Origin: Streptomyces sp. NRRL F-2664
GTDB lineage: Bacteria; Actinomycetota; Actinomycetes; Streptomycetales; Streptomycetaceae
Assembly (NCBI RefSeq): GCF_000719345.1
Contig: NZ_JOFX01000003.1
Span: 186,001 to 250,000, forward strand
Length of the DNA: 64,000 bases
Direction of reading: 5' to 3'
Positions within the stretch are counted from its first letter, which is position 1, and the number at the start of each line of letters is the position of its first letter. The translations under genes and the position numbers were made by a program. This document shows, in pieces, positions 50,916 to 60,017 of the stretch. A model generated the notes under the pieces. The model did no database searches, had not been told where the DNA came from, and was given only the letters and a program-made list of their open reading frames with translations.

Positions 50916-51653
50916 ATGGGACGTCAGATACGGGTACCGGCTGCGCTACTGGCCGCGCTGCTGGTCGGCGGGGCCGGTTGCTCGGGCCCGGCCGTGCCGG
51001 ACGGAGCGGGCGGCGGGGACCCGGAAGGGAAGCCGTCGGCCTCGTCGGCCGCGCCACCGGCGGGCGGTCCGGCGGGCGGCGCGCCGACCGGCGGGGACGT
51101 GCTGCCGGGCCTGGTCACCGCCGCCGAGGCGCGTGCCCGCCTGGCCGCGCTGAAGGTGGCGCCCGCGGGCACGATGGCGGGCTACAGCCGCGCCAGGTTC
51201 ACGCACTGGGCGGAGCAGGGCGACAGGTGCGACACCCGCGAGACGGTCCTCCAGCGGGACGGCGCCGAGGTGAAACGGGACGGCGAGTGCCGGGCGGTCT
51301 CCGGCAGGTGGAAGAGCCTGTACGACGGAGCCGTCGTCACCGACGCCGGTGAGCTGGACATCGACCACGTCGTGCCCCTCGCCGAGGGCTGGCGCTCCGG
51401 TGCGTCCGGCTGGGACGCCGCCCGCCGCAAGGCGTTCGCCAACGACCTGACCCGCCCTCAGCTGCTTGCGGTCACCGCGGCCTCCAACCGGTCGAAGGGC
51501 GACCAGAGCCCCGACCTGTGGCAGCCGCCCGACCGTTCGAGCTGGTGCCAGTACGGACGCGCCTGGACCACCGTCAAATCCGCCTACGAGCTGACCGTCA
51601 CCGAACCGGAGAAGAAGATGCTCACCACGATGCTGGACACCTGCACCTCATGA
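50916..51653 (+). CDS. Secreted HNH-family nuclease, lipoprotein
   Basis: 245 residues from the ATG at 50916; a GTG at 50883 is in frame. Signal segment with a lipobox ending GGAGC, then a Gly/Pro/Ala linker. The C-terminal domain has DIDHVVPLAEGWRSGA, FANDLTRPQLLAV and NRSKGDQSPD, the active-site pattern of the GmrSD/DUF1524-like HNH nucleases common in Streptomyces. Four cysteines may form disulfides. Likely an extracellular DNA-degrading enzyme. Confidence 0.85.
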   Translation: MGRQIRVPAALLAALLVGGAGCSGPAVPDGAGGGDPEGKPSASSAAPPAGGPAGGAPTGGDVLPGLVTAAEARARLAALKVAPAGTMAGYSRARFTHWAEQGDRCDTRETVLQRDGAEVKRDGECRAVSGRWKSLYDGAVVTDAGELDIDHVVPLAEGWRSGASGWDAARRKAFANDLTRPQLLAVTAASNRSKGDQSPDLWQPPDRSSWCQYGRAWTTVKSAYELTVTEPEKKMLTTMLDTCTS

Positions 51654-51931
51654 CCGGCGTGCCGCAGCGCTGGCAGGACGACGTGCCGGCCGGTCCGGGC
51701 GGCGCCATGACCGATGAGGTCGGCGTCGTCACGGGTCCTCTCACCCTGCGCACCACCGTGGCGGGCGGCGGGCTGGTCCGCTTCGACGTCCAGTACCAGG
51801 ACGCCGACGAGTGGTACACCCTCACCGGCAGCCCGCGGCCCCACCACGGCGCACCGGCCGCCCTGCACGCCGCGGCCCTCGCGGCGATCCGCGCGGGCGG
51901 CGGCGCCGTGGCCCCCGGCGCGGCCCCCTGA
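51650..51931 (+). CDS. Small protein coupled to the secreted nuclease
   Basis: 93 residues; its ATG overlaps the nuclease stop as ATGA. VRFDVQYQDADEWYTLTGSP suggests a small beta-sheet fold. No cysteines, no signal peptide. Possibly an immunity-like partner of the nuclease or an unrelated protein; only the overlap supports a link. Confidence 0.6.
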   Translation: MTGVPQRWQDDVPAGPGGAMTDEVGVVTGPLTLRTTVAGGGLVRFDVQYQDADEWYTLTGSPRPHHGAPAALHAAALAAIRAGGGAVAPGAAP

Positions 51932-52103
51932 TCCGGGTCGCGGCACGGCGATGCCCAGGGGCCGGTTGCCCGCGGGCAGGCGTTGGGGCGCCCCGTGCCG
52001 GGTCGACGACCGCTCCAGTGGCCGTACCCGGGCGTGGCCGCCCGTGACGCGGGCCGGGCGGCCGTCCGGGGGCACGGCCCGTACTGGCTCGGGCCCCGTA
52101 CCA

Positions 52104-52137
52104 GGTCAGGCCTCGTAACTGGTCAGGCCTCGTACTC
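52104..52137. repeat. Two 17-bp direct repeats at the acetyltransferase end
   Basis: GGTCAGGCCTCGTA occurs at 52104-52117 and again at 52121-52134. The second copy covers the last codons and stop of the GNAT gene. Confidence 0.75.
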
Positions 52138-52656
52138 GGAGAGGTCGATGCCGTGGACGTGGACGGCGTGCCCGTACCGGGGGTCGGTGGTCTCGCGCTC
52201 CCGCACCATGTCGAGCTTGCGGATCACGTTCTCGGAGGCGGTGTCTCCGAGCCGGTTCACCGCGACGACGCGGTCCAGGCCGCGGTCCTGGAGGGCGAAC
52301 TCCAAGGTGGCCTGGGCGGCTTCGGAGGCATAGCCCTGACCCCAGTACTGGCGCCCCAGCATCCAGCTGATCTGCACGTCGGCGCGGGCGTCGGGCAGGT
52401 CCTCCAGGACCGAGAGGCCGACGGCTCCGATCAGTTCCCCGGAACCGAGCAGCTCGACGGCGAAGAGCCCGAAGCCCTCCTCGTCCCACTCCTCCTCCCA
52501 GCGCTCGATCGCCTCGGCCGTCTCGTCGAGGCCGAGGGTCGAGCCGTCGCCGACCCAGCGCATCACCTCCGGGTCGGCATGGATCTCGGAGAGGGGGACG
52601 AGGTCGTCGTCGGTCCAGAGGCGGAGCAGGAGTCGGGGGGTACGGATCTCGGTCAT
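52123..52656 (-). CDS. GNAT-family acetyltransferase (RimJ/RimL type)
   Basis: 177 residues from the ATG at 52656. TPRLLLRLWTDDDLVPL and GQGYASEAAQATLEFAL are the N-terminal and acetyl-CoA-binding motifs of RimJ/L-like enzymes that acetylate N-terminal or side-chain amines. CAGGAT six bases upstream marks a leaderless start. Confidence 0.88.
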   Translation of the reverse strand: MTEIRTPRLLLRLWTDDDLVPLSEIHADPEVMRWVGDGSTLGLDETAEAIERWEEEWDEEGFGLFAVELLGSGELIGAVGLSVLEDLPDARADVQISWMLGRQYWGQGYASEAAQATLEFALQDRGLDRVVAVNRLGDTASENVIRKLDMVRERETTDPRYGHAVHVHGIDLSEYEA

Positions 52657-52726
52657 GCCCCCATCCTGCCGAAACCCGCAGGACCAGCGGTAATCGGCCA
52701 CTGCGGCGGTGTGGGCCGCCCGGACG

Positions 52727-53263
52727 CTATGAGTGGCGTCGGCGGCCGTCGACAGGTCCGCCGGGGAGTCCGTCGGTCCGCCGGGCGGCGTCGGTGCGCG
52801 TCGGGACGCAGGCCCACAGCGCGATCCCGATGAAGAGCACCTGTTCGGGAATCCTGAACCAGAGCGGCGTCGCCGGCTCGCCGGCCAACGGCACCTGCGC
52901 GACGGCCGCGTAGATGTTGGCCGGGAGCATCAGGACGAACAGTGCGGCGAGGCCGAGCCCGGCCGTCGGCCGAGTGGCCTCGCGGACGAGGCCGGCGGCG
53001 CCGAGGAGTTCCAGGACGCCCGTCGCGTAGACCGCCAGGCGCGGGAACGGCACGAAGGGCGGGACCAACGCGACCAAGTCGTGGTGGCCGGGCACGGGGC
53101 CGACGGCGGAGGGCACGAAGTGGGCGCTCGCCGTGAACAACAGCATGACCGCCATGCCGTGCAGGACGGACACCCTCCAGGTGGCGAACCGTCCGACGCC
53201 GAACGCACCGAGCAGCCTCCACACCACTGTCGGGACGGCGATGAGCATGAGTGTGCCGAGCAT
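52727..53263 (-). CDS. DoxX-like membrane protein
   Basis: 178 residues from the ATG at 53263; this start lacks a Shine-Dalgarno site, and a GTG at 53362 would add 33 odd residues. Four membrane segments, with HFVPSAVGPVPG and YATGVLELLGAAGLV typical of DoxX/DoxD-like proteins, linked in other bacteria to quinone or oxidative-stress functions. Role here unknown. Confidence 0.7.
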   Translation of the reverse strand: MLGTLMLIAVPTVVWRLLGAFGVGRFATWRVSVLHGMAVMLLFTASAHFVPSAVGPVPGHHDLVALVPPFVPFPRLAVYATGVLELLGAAGLVREATRPTAGLGLAALFVLMLPANIYAAVAQVPLAGEPATPLWFRIPEQVLFIGIALWACVPTRTDAARRTDGLPGGPVDGRRRHS

Positions 53264-53408
53264 GGCAGGAGGAGATCCTTTCGTCGGGTGGGTGGCACGG
53301 TCGGTCGTACGCTCCGGCCGGGTCGGCGGACGGGAGCCGTCCCCGGACGACGGTGACTTCACCCGGCCGCCGCCTCAGCACCCCGGCGGCGGGGGTGCGG
53401 CCGGCAGG

Positions 53409-53738
53409 TCACCCGAGGAGGGTGATCCCGATCACGCGTGCCCCGATCTCCGTGCGCGGGCGGTGGACGCTGCCCGGTGTGAACACCACGTAGCTGCCCG
53501 CCCCGAGGCGCCGGCCGCAGTCGATGAACTCGCAGGACACCACGTAGTACCGCTCCTCGCTTTCGTGCACGTCCTCCTCGGGCCACTGCGCACCCGGGGC
53601 GAAGTCGTACACCCACCCGCGCGCCCGCTCGGTGGCGGGCAAGGGCCTGCGGAGGATGCCGGGAGCCACTTCGGTCGGGTCGACGTCATCGACATGGACG
53701 ATCTGCACGGTGCCGGTTGCGTGGGTCACGAGCACCAT
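53409..53738 (-). CDS. Cupin-fold protein
   Basis: 109 residues. GWVYDFAPGAQWPEEDVHESEERYYV and GSYVVFTPGSVHRP form the two cupin motifs, with possible metal ligands H (in DVHE), E and H (in SVHRP). Small single-domain cupins bind metals or ligands; no reaction can be assigned. The last ~80 bases lie beside the DoxX-like gene's upstream region. Confidence 0.75.
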   Translation of the reverse strand: MVLVTHATGTVQIVHVDDVDPTEVAPGILRRPLPATERARGWVYDFAPGAQWPEEDVHESEERYYVVSCEFIDCGRRLGAGSYVVFTPGSVHRPRTEIGARVIGITLLG

Positions 53739-54098
53739 GCTTGCGGCCGGTTTCCTTCCTCCCCAGAGTCAGGAGTGACGCGGAGGGATACTTTTCTGCC
53801 ATGAGCCTCGCCGACGTGGTGCGCGCGGCCCGCCCATCCGTTGCGTGTGCGCGGTCTGCGCCGAGCGTAGGATGCGGCGTCTGTCCGAGCGCCTTCTCCA
53901 CGGCCACCGGGGCGCCCTCCCCGGCAGGGGCGCCCAGCTCCGCCTCGGGCACGATCTTCGTGACCCTCTCTCTCCACATCGGAAGAGCGTCTCAGGCGTG
54001 GATGTCCGGCCGGAGGAAATTCACGTGACCGGCGGGGCCGGTCCTTCCTACGATCGGGCGCCGCACCATCTGCCCTCCTGTCGCTGAACGGTCACCGC
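53739..54098. other. Gap between cupin and second MFS gene
   Basis: 360 bp, lower-quality coding signal. TACTTT (53789-53794) followed by six bases and an ATG at 53801 looks like a leaderless start of a 75-residue frame to 54028 (MSLADVVRAARPSV...). A 97-residue frame lies on the other strand. Neither has recognisable relatives; possibly decayed sequence. Confidence 0.4.
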
Positions 54099-55397
54099 AT
54101 GAAATCCTTGATCCCTGGCGTGCTGCGCGACGAACCGCAGTTCGCGCGCCTGTTCATGGGGCAGTCCCTGTCCGTGCTGGGTGACCGTGTGTCGTTCGTG
54201 GCCGTGCCCTTCGCCGTGCTGTCGGTGGGCGGGTCCGCCTCTGACGTCGGCCTGGTGGCGGCCGCAGGGCTCGTGCCCATGCTGCTGTTCACCCTGGTGG
54301 GCGGGGTGTGGGCGGACCGCTTCCGGCGGCACCGCATCATGCTGGCTTCCGACCTGGTGCGGTTCGCCGTACAAGGGCTCATTGCCGTACTGCTGCTGAC
54401 CGGTGTGGCCGAGGTACCGCACCTGGCCCTGCTGATGCTCGTGTTCGGCACGGCGGATGCGTTCTTCATGCCCGCTTCCACAGGACTGGTGCCGCTGGTG
54501 GTCGCCCCGGACCGGCTGCGGGAGGCCAACGCCCTGCGCGGGTTGGTGCAGTCGTCCGGGCTGGTGCTCGGCCCGGCCCTGGCCGGTGGACTGGTCGCAC
54601 TGGCCGGCCCCGGCGGCGCACTGGCCCTGGACGCCCTGACCTTCGCAGTCAGCGCCGCGTTCCTGGCCGGGCTGAAGCCCCGCGAGACGGCATCCGAAAC
54701 GGCATCCGGGACGGCGAAGGGCGCTGCAGGCGAGTCCTTCCTGGCGGAACTGCGCGCCGGCTGGGCTCAGGTACGCAGCCGGACGTGGGTGCTCTCCGGC
54801 CTGGCCGGCATGGCGGTCTACCACGTCGTCGTACTGCCGTCGGTTTTCGTGCTGGGGCCCGTGCTGGCCGAGCGTGAGTGGGGCGGTACGGCAAGCTGGT
54901 CAGTGGTGGTCACAGCCTTCGGTGTCGGGGCCATTGTGGGCGATGTGTGCGCCTACCGGCTCAAGATCGCTCGACCCATGGCCCTGGCCGCTGCGGCGCT
55001 GGCTGTCGCCTCATGTCAGGCGATCATCATCGGATCCGGCGCACCACTGGTGGTGATCGCGGTCCTTGAGGCGGTCACCGGCGTGGCGGTGTCCCTCTTC
55101 TTCGTCCTGTGGGAGACGGCGTTGCAGACGCACGTGCCCGAGCAGGCCCTGTCCCGCGTCAGCTCCTACGACCATCTGCTGTCGACGGGCCTCATGCCGG
55201 TGGGACTGGTGCTGGCCGGTCCGGTGTCCGAGTCCCTCGGCCTGCGACCGACTCTGTACTCGATGACGGTCATCGCGGTCCCCGCCACGCTCGCGCTTCT
55301 CTGCGTCCCGGCCGTACGACGCCTCCCGGCGCGTGCGCCGGGCACGACGAGCGGCAGTGGCAGCGTGCACGCCGCCTCGGAACCCAGCCTGCCGTGA
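54099..55397 (+). CDS. MFS transporter
   Basis: 432 residues, about 12 membrane segments. LFMGQSLSVLGDRVSFVAVPFAVL and GGVWADRFRRHRIML are MFS-type, close to the MFS_3/DHA-like multidrug exporters. GC at third positions is slightly lower than in neighbours, which may mean a different origin. Substrate unknown. Confidence 0.87.
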   Translation: MKSLIPGVLRDEPQFARLFMGQSLSVLGDRVSFVAVPFAVLSVGGSASDVGLVAAAGLVPMLLFTLVGGVWADRFRRHRIMLASDLVRFAVQGLIAVLLLTGVAEVPHLALLMLVFGTADAFFMPASTGLVPLVVAPDRLREANALRGLVQSSGLVLGPALAGGLVALAGPGGALALDALTFAVSAAFLAGLKPRETASETASGTAKGAAGESFLAELRAGWAQVRSRTWVLSGLAGMAVYHVVVLPSVFVLGPVLAEREWGGTASWSVVVTAFGVGAIVGDVCAYRLKIARPMALAAAALAVASCQAIIIGSGAPLVVIAVLEAVTGVAVSLFFVLWETALQTHVPEQALSRVSSYDHLLSTGLMPVGLVLAGPVSESLGLRPTLYSMTVIAVPATLALLCVPAVRRLPARAPGTTSGSGSVHAASEPSLP

Positions 55398-55720
55398 GCC
55401 GAGGAGCCGGGGCTGTCGCTTCCCGCGTCATGGTCTGCCCGTGTTGCCGGACGGCTTCACGTGGTCCGGGCGGTGACCGTGAGCGCGCGGTGGCTCTCGG
55501 CCAATCGGGCTCCGCGGGTGTGCTCCATCCGGATGACGGAAGGGGCCCCGGCCTTCCGGCCCCCGGGTCCGCGTGGGGAGTGTTCAGCGCGTCCGTCGAA
55601 GCAGCCGAAACGAGACGCGGCCCCGGGGAGGTGGAACGGGGTCGGCGTCTGAGCGCATACGGTCGGGCCACGCCGACGGCACTCACCGCGGACCACGGAC
55701 CGACGAACGAGGAGATGAGC
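55398..55720. other. Gap before the secreted protein gene
   Basis: About 320 bp with no supportable gene; the sequence before 55720 carries GAGGAG for the next gene and a possible -10 (CATACGG near 55657). No repeats. Confidence 0.45.
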
Positions 55721-56158
55721 GTGAGCGCGCAGACGAAGAAGACGAGCCGGTCAGCGCTGGGCACGGCACTGCTGCTCATGGCCGCCATGACGGCCACCAG
55801 CGGCTCTGCTGCCGCCCAGGCTTGGGGAGCCGATGCCCCGGCTGCCGCAGAGCAGGCCCGGCTGACAGGGCGGTGGACCGAGCCGGTCGACAAGAACCGC
55901 CCGGGAATCACCTTCTACACCCAGCAGCTGACCTTCACCGCGGACGGCCGTTTCGAGCAGATCAACGACGTGATCTGCAACCTGGACGATTGCCCCGCAT
56001 TCAAGATCGGCGTCAACACGGGCACCTACCGCACGGAGGGCAGGACCATCCACCTCGACGGCAACCTCGCAGACCTCCACGGCGTCGTCCGATCCAGCAA
56101 CACCATCGTCCTCGACCGCCGCGTTCTTCACCGCACGGGCCCCGACGCCTCGGAATAG
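55721..56158 (+). CDS. Small secreted protein of unknown function
   Basis: 145 residues from the GTG at 55721, since GAGGAG is 6 nt upstream; the ATG at 55715 touches that site. Signal peptide (SALGTALLLMAAMTATSGSAAA) and a mature domain with two cysteines (DVICNLDDCPAF), TGRWTEPVDKNRPGITFYTQQLTF and GTYRTEGRTIHLDG, a lipocalin-like beta pattern. Function unknown. Confidence 0.7.
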   Translation: MSAQTKKTSRSALGTALLLMAAMTATSGSAAAQAWGADAPAAAEQARLTGRWTEPVDKNRPGITFYTQQLTFTADGRFEQINDVICNLDDCPAFKIGVNTGTYRTEGRTIHLDGNLADLHGVVRSSNTIVLDRRVLHRTGPDASE

Positions 56159-56290
56159 CTCGCCGGGCTGTGGAGGAGGGACGTCCGGAGCCGGTTCCGG
56201 CCTGGCGGTTGAGCGACCGGGCCGCCCTGGAGCAGGCCGTGGCGGACGCCATGCGTGTCCGACCAGGCATCGAGGTGCCGGCCGCACGAC

Positions 56291-57511
56291 CTACGGGGAG
56301 TGGAAGCGGACCTCGGGGGCGTCGGCGGAGGGGCCGTCCAGGACGGGCCGAGTTTCTCCGAGCAGGTGCCGGTCGAGGAAGGCGCCGACGTAGCGGCGGG
56401 TCAGTTCGACGGAACGGGCGCCGGGCAGCGGATTCTCGGGGTCGTTCAGGCCGAGCTGCTCGCCGATGGCCGGGAAGTCGCTGAAGGTGAAGTGGCCGGA
56501 GCCGTCGAAGGTGATCCAGCGTTTCCAGCCGTCGAGCTGCGGCCAGTCGCGGTCCCAACTCGCGTTGCCACCGGGGCCCCGCTGCTCCGCGCCCAGGAGC
56601 ATGAAGGGGCGTCCGCCGAGTCCGCCGTCGAGTACGGGTGTGGCGTTGCCGCCGTCCATGTTGACCCCGGCGCGGATCCTCGGGTCGGTCGCCATGGCGG
56701 CGATCGCCGAGGCGCCGCCGATGGAGTGGCCGGCCATGGCGATGCGGCCCGGGTCGACGAGGCCGGCGTGGCGCCAGGCGGGGCGGGGTCCGGTGAGGCG
56801 GTCCAGCAGGAAGGACACGTCGCGGGCACGGTTGTCGCTGACCGCCCGCATGCCGGTCTCCTGCGCCTTGTCGCAGGCCAGGCAGGTCAGCACACGGCCG
56901 CCGGGGAAGGCGGTTCCGACGCTCTCGTACGCGTGGTCGACCGCGGCGACGACGTAGCCGCGGGAGGCCAGGTCCTCGGCGAGGGCCGTGAGGGTGGCGC
57001 GGTGGACGGTGAAGCCCGGCGAGAGGACGACCAGCGGGTGGCGTCCTGCCAGGGGACGGGCGCCGGAGCGGGAGGCGCTCGCGGTACGGGTCAGGGTCTC
57101 GACGGGCACGGCCTGCTCCAGCCCCCGGTCGGCGAGCAGCAGCCGGGCCTCCTCGCGCGTGAGGTAGCGCGCAGGGGTACCGGTGTCGCGCCGTGCCGGA
57201 TAACGCATGGTGACCATGAGCTCGCGGGGTCCCGAGCCGGCCCACGGGTCGGTCCGGCTGCGGTCCACCAGGTGCAGGTCGTCCCGCCCGACCGCGTACG
57301 GGCCCGTGGGGCGCGGGAGTTCGACGGCGGGGCGGCTGCGCTCGGCGGCGGGCGGAGGCGGCGGGCCGGCTGCGGTACCGGCCGCGGTACCGGTACCGGC
57401 TGCGGCTGCGGCCGCGGTACCGGCCGCGGCGAGCGGGAGCGGCAGGAGCAGGGCGAGTAACGCGGCGGCGGCGACGGTTCGGCTTCTGGTCGTGATCATG
57501 GTCATGGTCAT
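56291..57511 (-). CDS. Secreted alpha/beta hydrolase (PAF-acetylhydrolase/dienelactone type)
   Basis: 406 residues. Signal peptide (VAAAALLALLLPLPLAAAG), Gly/Ala-rich linker, then an alpha/beta hydrolase with nucleophile GHSIGGAS, and a late GSGHFTF histidine; LVVLSPGF is the oxyanion strand. It resembles the PAF-acetylhydrolase-like and poly(ester)-hydrolase relatives. The ATG at 57511, 6 nt after TAGCGT, is chosen over two further in-frame ATGs in an ATGACC repeat. Confidence 0.85.
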   Translation of the reverse strand: MTMTMITTRSRTVAAAALLALLLPLPLAAAGTAAAAAAGTGTAAGTAAGPPPPPAAERSRPAVELPRPTGPYAVGRDDLHLVDRSRTDPWAGSGPRELMVTMRYPARRDTGTPARYLTREEARLLLADRGLEQAVPVETLTRTASASRSGARPLAGRHPLVVLSPGFTVHRATLTALAEDLASRGYVVAAVDHAYESVGTAFPGGRVLTCLACDKAQETGMRAVSDNRARDVSFLLDRLTGPRPAWRHAGLVDPGRIAMAGHSIGGASAIAAMATDPRIRAGVNMDGGNATPVLDGGLGGRPFMLLGAEQRGPGGNASWDRDWPQLDGWKRWITFDGSGHFTFSDFPAIGEQLGLNDPENPLPGARSVELTRRYVGAFLDRHLLGETRPVLDGPSADAPEVRFHSP

Positions 57512-57517
57512 GGTCCG

Positions 57518-57523
57518 ACGCTA
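57518..57523 (-). promoter_or_regulatory. -10 box of a leaderless secreted hydrolase gene
   Basis: TAGCGT on the minus strand, six bases before the ATG at 57511. Confidence 0.5.
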
Positions 57524-57599
57524 TGCACCGCGGCCGGGTCGGTCGTCACCTTGCCGGTTGATCCCGCTGTCCGTCCCGGGGAGGGCTGCGCGCCGTTCG

Positions 57600-58586
57600 T
57601 CACTCCGAAGTATGAGTGCCTGCGGGGACGGTGATGGCCCGGAGCTTCTCCCGCAGGTACGTGTGGGAGTCCACGGGGTCGTGCACGACGCGGCCGATGG
57701 GCGCGGGCAGGGACTCCACCCGCGTGTGCGCGTCGCATTCGTAGAAGTAGACGAGGGAGATCAGTTCCTCGGCCGGGGCGTCGGTGGGCGGGGGCAGCAC
57801 GCGGTGGCGGCCTGCCCGCCAGCGGTCGCCGGTCCAGCGGGCCATCAGGTCACCGATGTTGACGGTGAGCCCGGCGGGGTCGAAGGGCGCGTCCTGCCAG
57901 CCTTCGGCGTCGGTGTGGATCTGCAGGCCTCCCGAGCCGAGCTGCCGGTCCAGGACGGTGAGCGTGCCGAAGTCGGTGTGGGCGCCGATGCGGAACTGGC
58001 CCGGCAGGGGTGTGCCGACGGTGTCCGTGCCGGGATACCAGTTGATGTTGAACCCCCAGGTGGGGTGTCCCGTGTGGCGTGTGAAGCGGTCTTCGTCGAG
58101 CCCGAGGGCGGTGGCGAGGAGTTCCAGCAGTTCGTCGGAGAGGGCCTTCATCCGTTCCAGGTACGCGGTGACCAGCGGCCGGAGCGCCGGGGCTTGCGTC
58201 GGCCAGGTGTTGGGCCGGAACCACTCGGCATCCACGGCGGCGTCGCCGGTGGGCTCGTCGGCCGCGAAGGACCAGGACTCCTTGAGGTCGGGCGGCGAGG
58301 ACGTGCCCTCGGCGTAGCTGTTGGCCTCGGCGCCGGGTCCGAGCCAGCCGCGGCCGCCGACCGTGACGGCGTACTGCTGCTTGAGGGCGGCCGGGAGCCG
58401 GAAGAACTCCCGTGCCGTGCTGCGGATGGCGGCGGGGAGCGCGGGGTCGACGCCATGGCCGGTCACGAGCAGGAATCCGGCCGCGCACAGGGCCTCGTCG
58501 ACCCGGGCGGCCGTACGGGCCCGCTCCCGCGGTCCGCCGGAGCGCCACGCGCCGAGATCGATCACGGGAACCTGCGATCCGGGCAT
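57600..58586 (-). CDS. 2-oxoglutarate/Fe(II) dioxygenase, isopenicillin N synthase family
   Basis: 328 residues. VPVIDLGAW and GFLLVTGHGV open the DIOX_N domain; Fe ligands are in GAHTDFGTLTVL (H, D) and AGRHRVL (H), with a downstream R/S pair for the co-substrate. Stand-alone members oxidise small metabolites; not a penicillin-cluster context here. Confidence 0.87.
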   Translation of the reverse strand: MPGSQVPVIDLGAWRSGGPRERARTAARVDEALCAAGFLLVTGHGVDPALPAAIRSTAREFFRLPAALKQQYAVTVGGRGWLGPGAEANSYAEGTSSPPDLKESWSFAADEPTGDAAVDAEWFRPNTWPTQAPALRPLVTAYLERMKALSDELLELLATALGLDEDRFTRHTGHPTWGFNINWYPGTDTVGTPLPGQFRIGAHTDFGTLTVLDRQLGSGGLQIHTDAEGWQDAPFDPAGLTVNIGDLMARWTGDRWRAGRHRVLPPPTDAPAEELISLVYFYECDAHTRVESLPAPIGRVVHDPVDSHTYLREKLRAITVPAGTHTSE

Positions 58587-58742
58587 GGGAGACCTGCCTT
58601 CCGACGCTGCGCAGTGGTGTCCGCGAAACCGAGGCTATCGCCGTGCGGAGGCGGACGGGGCCGACACGGAACGTGAGCCTCGGCCACTTCGTGTGCGCGT
58701 CGCAGCCCGCGGCCCGCGATGATCGTCCCGAAAAGGACCAGA

Positions 58743-59603
58743 ATGGAACGACGGGTGCCTCGACGGACGGAGCGTGCGGTGGAGATTTCGACGCGGGAGG
58801 TCTTCGGGGCGCCGTGCTGGGTGAGCCTGATGACGCGCGACCTCGACACGGCCCAGCGCTTCTACCGTGCGGTGGCCGGGTGGCGGTTCCGGCCGGCCCG
58901 CCTGGGCGGGGCCTTCTCGGTGGCCTTCCACGACCGGGTGCCGGTGGCGGGCATCGGCGCACTGGCCGCCGATCTGGGGGTCGCGGCGGCGTGGACCCCG
59001 TACTTCGCCGTCGACGACGCCGACGTGGCGGTCGACCGCATCCGGGAGCGCACGGGCACCATCGCGGTCGGCCCGGTCTCCTTCGAGTCCGTTGGGCGCG
59101 CGGCGCTCGTCGCCGACCCGGACGGGGCGGTCTTCGGGATCTGGGAGGGCGACGTGGCCGCGGACTGGCGGGCCGGTAAGGGCCCCCTCCCGGCCTGGCT
59201 GGAGCTGCGCACCCGCAATGCCCTCGACGCGGCGATGTTCTACGGCGCGGTCCTGGAATGGGCCACCGACCGGCCCGGCTGCTGCAGCGTCTCCTACGAG
59301 GACGACCAGGTCGTCCTGCGGCAGGGCGGTGAACCGGTGGCCCGCCTGAACAGCGGTCCCGTCGAGCTCGCCGCCTACTCGCCGCACACGCGGCCGCGCT
59401 GGCACGTGCACTTCCGGGTACCCCGCCTCCGGCCGGCGATCGAGGCGGCCGCCAGGCTCGGCGGGCGGATGGTCTCGGACATCGCCTCCAACGCGCGGGA
59501 ACGCTGGGTGACGCTCCGCGACCCCGACGGCGCGCTCTTCACGCTCACCACCGCGCTCGGGGCCGACTCGGACGAGGACCTCGCCCGCCCGGGCCTGTAC
59601 TGA
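58743..59603 (+). CDS. Two-domain VOC (glyoxalase-fold) protein
   Basis: 286 residues from the ATG at 58743 (AAGGA 6 nt upstream). Two vicinal-oxygen-chelate repeats: one from about 27 (CWVSLMTRDLDTAQRFY) and one from about 156 (WLELRTRNALDAAMFYG), each ending in a DPDGA motif (VADPDGAVFGIWEG, LRDPDGALFTLT). Family members bind metals or sequester antibiotics such as bleomycin. Substrate unknown. Confidence 0.83.
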   Translation: MERRVPRRTERAVEISTREVFGAPCWVSLMTRDLDTAQRFYRAVAGWRFRPARLGGAFSVAFHDRVPVAGIGALAADLGVAAAWTPYFAVDDADVAVDRIRERTGTIAVGPVSFESVGRAALVADPDGAVFGIWEGDVAADWRAGKGPLPAWLELRTRNALDAAMFYGAVLEWATDRPGCCSVSYEDDQVVLRQGGEPVARLNSGPVELAAYSPHTRPRWHVHFRVPRLRPAIEAAARLGGRMVSDIASNARERWVTLRDPDGALFTLTTALGADSDEDLARPGLY

Positions 59604-59719
59604 CCGGACGGGCCGGCCCGGGCCTCGGCGGATCACCTTCGGTGACGGTTCGAGATGCGGCTGCGCGGCGGTGCTGGTTCGCTGTATCCGCCCGTTCTCC
59701 CCCCATACGAGGAGCGATC

Positions 59720-59908
59720 ATGAGCGTTTCAGGCGAGTCCCGCGGCCGGGTCCAGCAGATGCGCAACAAGGCCCAGGAGCTGAACGAGGCCGCCCAGCGG
59801 TCCACCGACCCCGAGGAGCGCCGCCGGCTCCAGGACAAGGCCCGCCGCCTGCAGGAGCAGAGCGAGCAGGAGAGCCGCATCGACGACCGGGGCATGGACC
59901 CCATGTAG
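59720..59908 (+). CDS. DUF6381-family small protein
   Basis: 62 residues with GAGGAG 6 nt before the ATG. Almost entirely charged helix (RGRVQQMRNKAQELNEAA, ERRRLQDKARRLQEQSEQ), likely a short coiled coil. A Streptomyces-type family of unknown role. Confidence 0.8.
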   Translation: MSVSGESRGRVQQMRNKAQELNEAAQRSTDPEERRRLQDKARRLQEQSEQESRIDDRGMDPM

Positions 59909-59934
59909 CGTGCGGCTCCCCTCACCCACCGCGC

Positions 59935-59967
59935 GGCGGCCGGTGGCCGCCGCGGCCGCCGGCCGCC
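59935..59967. terminator. Hairpin between DUF6381 and M64 peptidase genes
   Basis: GGCGGCCGG (59935-59943) pairs with CCGGCCGCC (59959-59967); the loop contains further GGCC pairs. Convergent genes. Confidence 0.65.
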
Positions 59968-60017
59968 GCCGTGCGCGCTCCCGTCGCCGGGCCGGCCCGC
60001 GACGACGTACGCGGTCC

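Noticed and set aside
53801..54028. Possible 75-residue leaderless gene
   Set aside because: Has a plausible -10 box but no recognised relatives and odd composition; recorded only as part of the gap.
57360..57430. Repeated CGGTACCGG-type sequence as a binding site cluster
   Set aside because: It lies inside the hydrolase gene and encodes its Ala/Gly/Thr linker.
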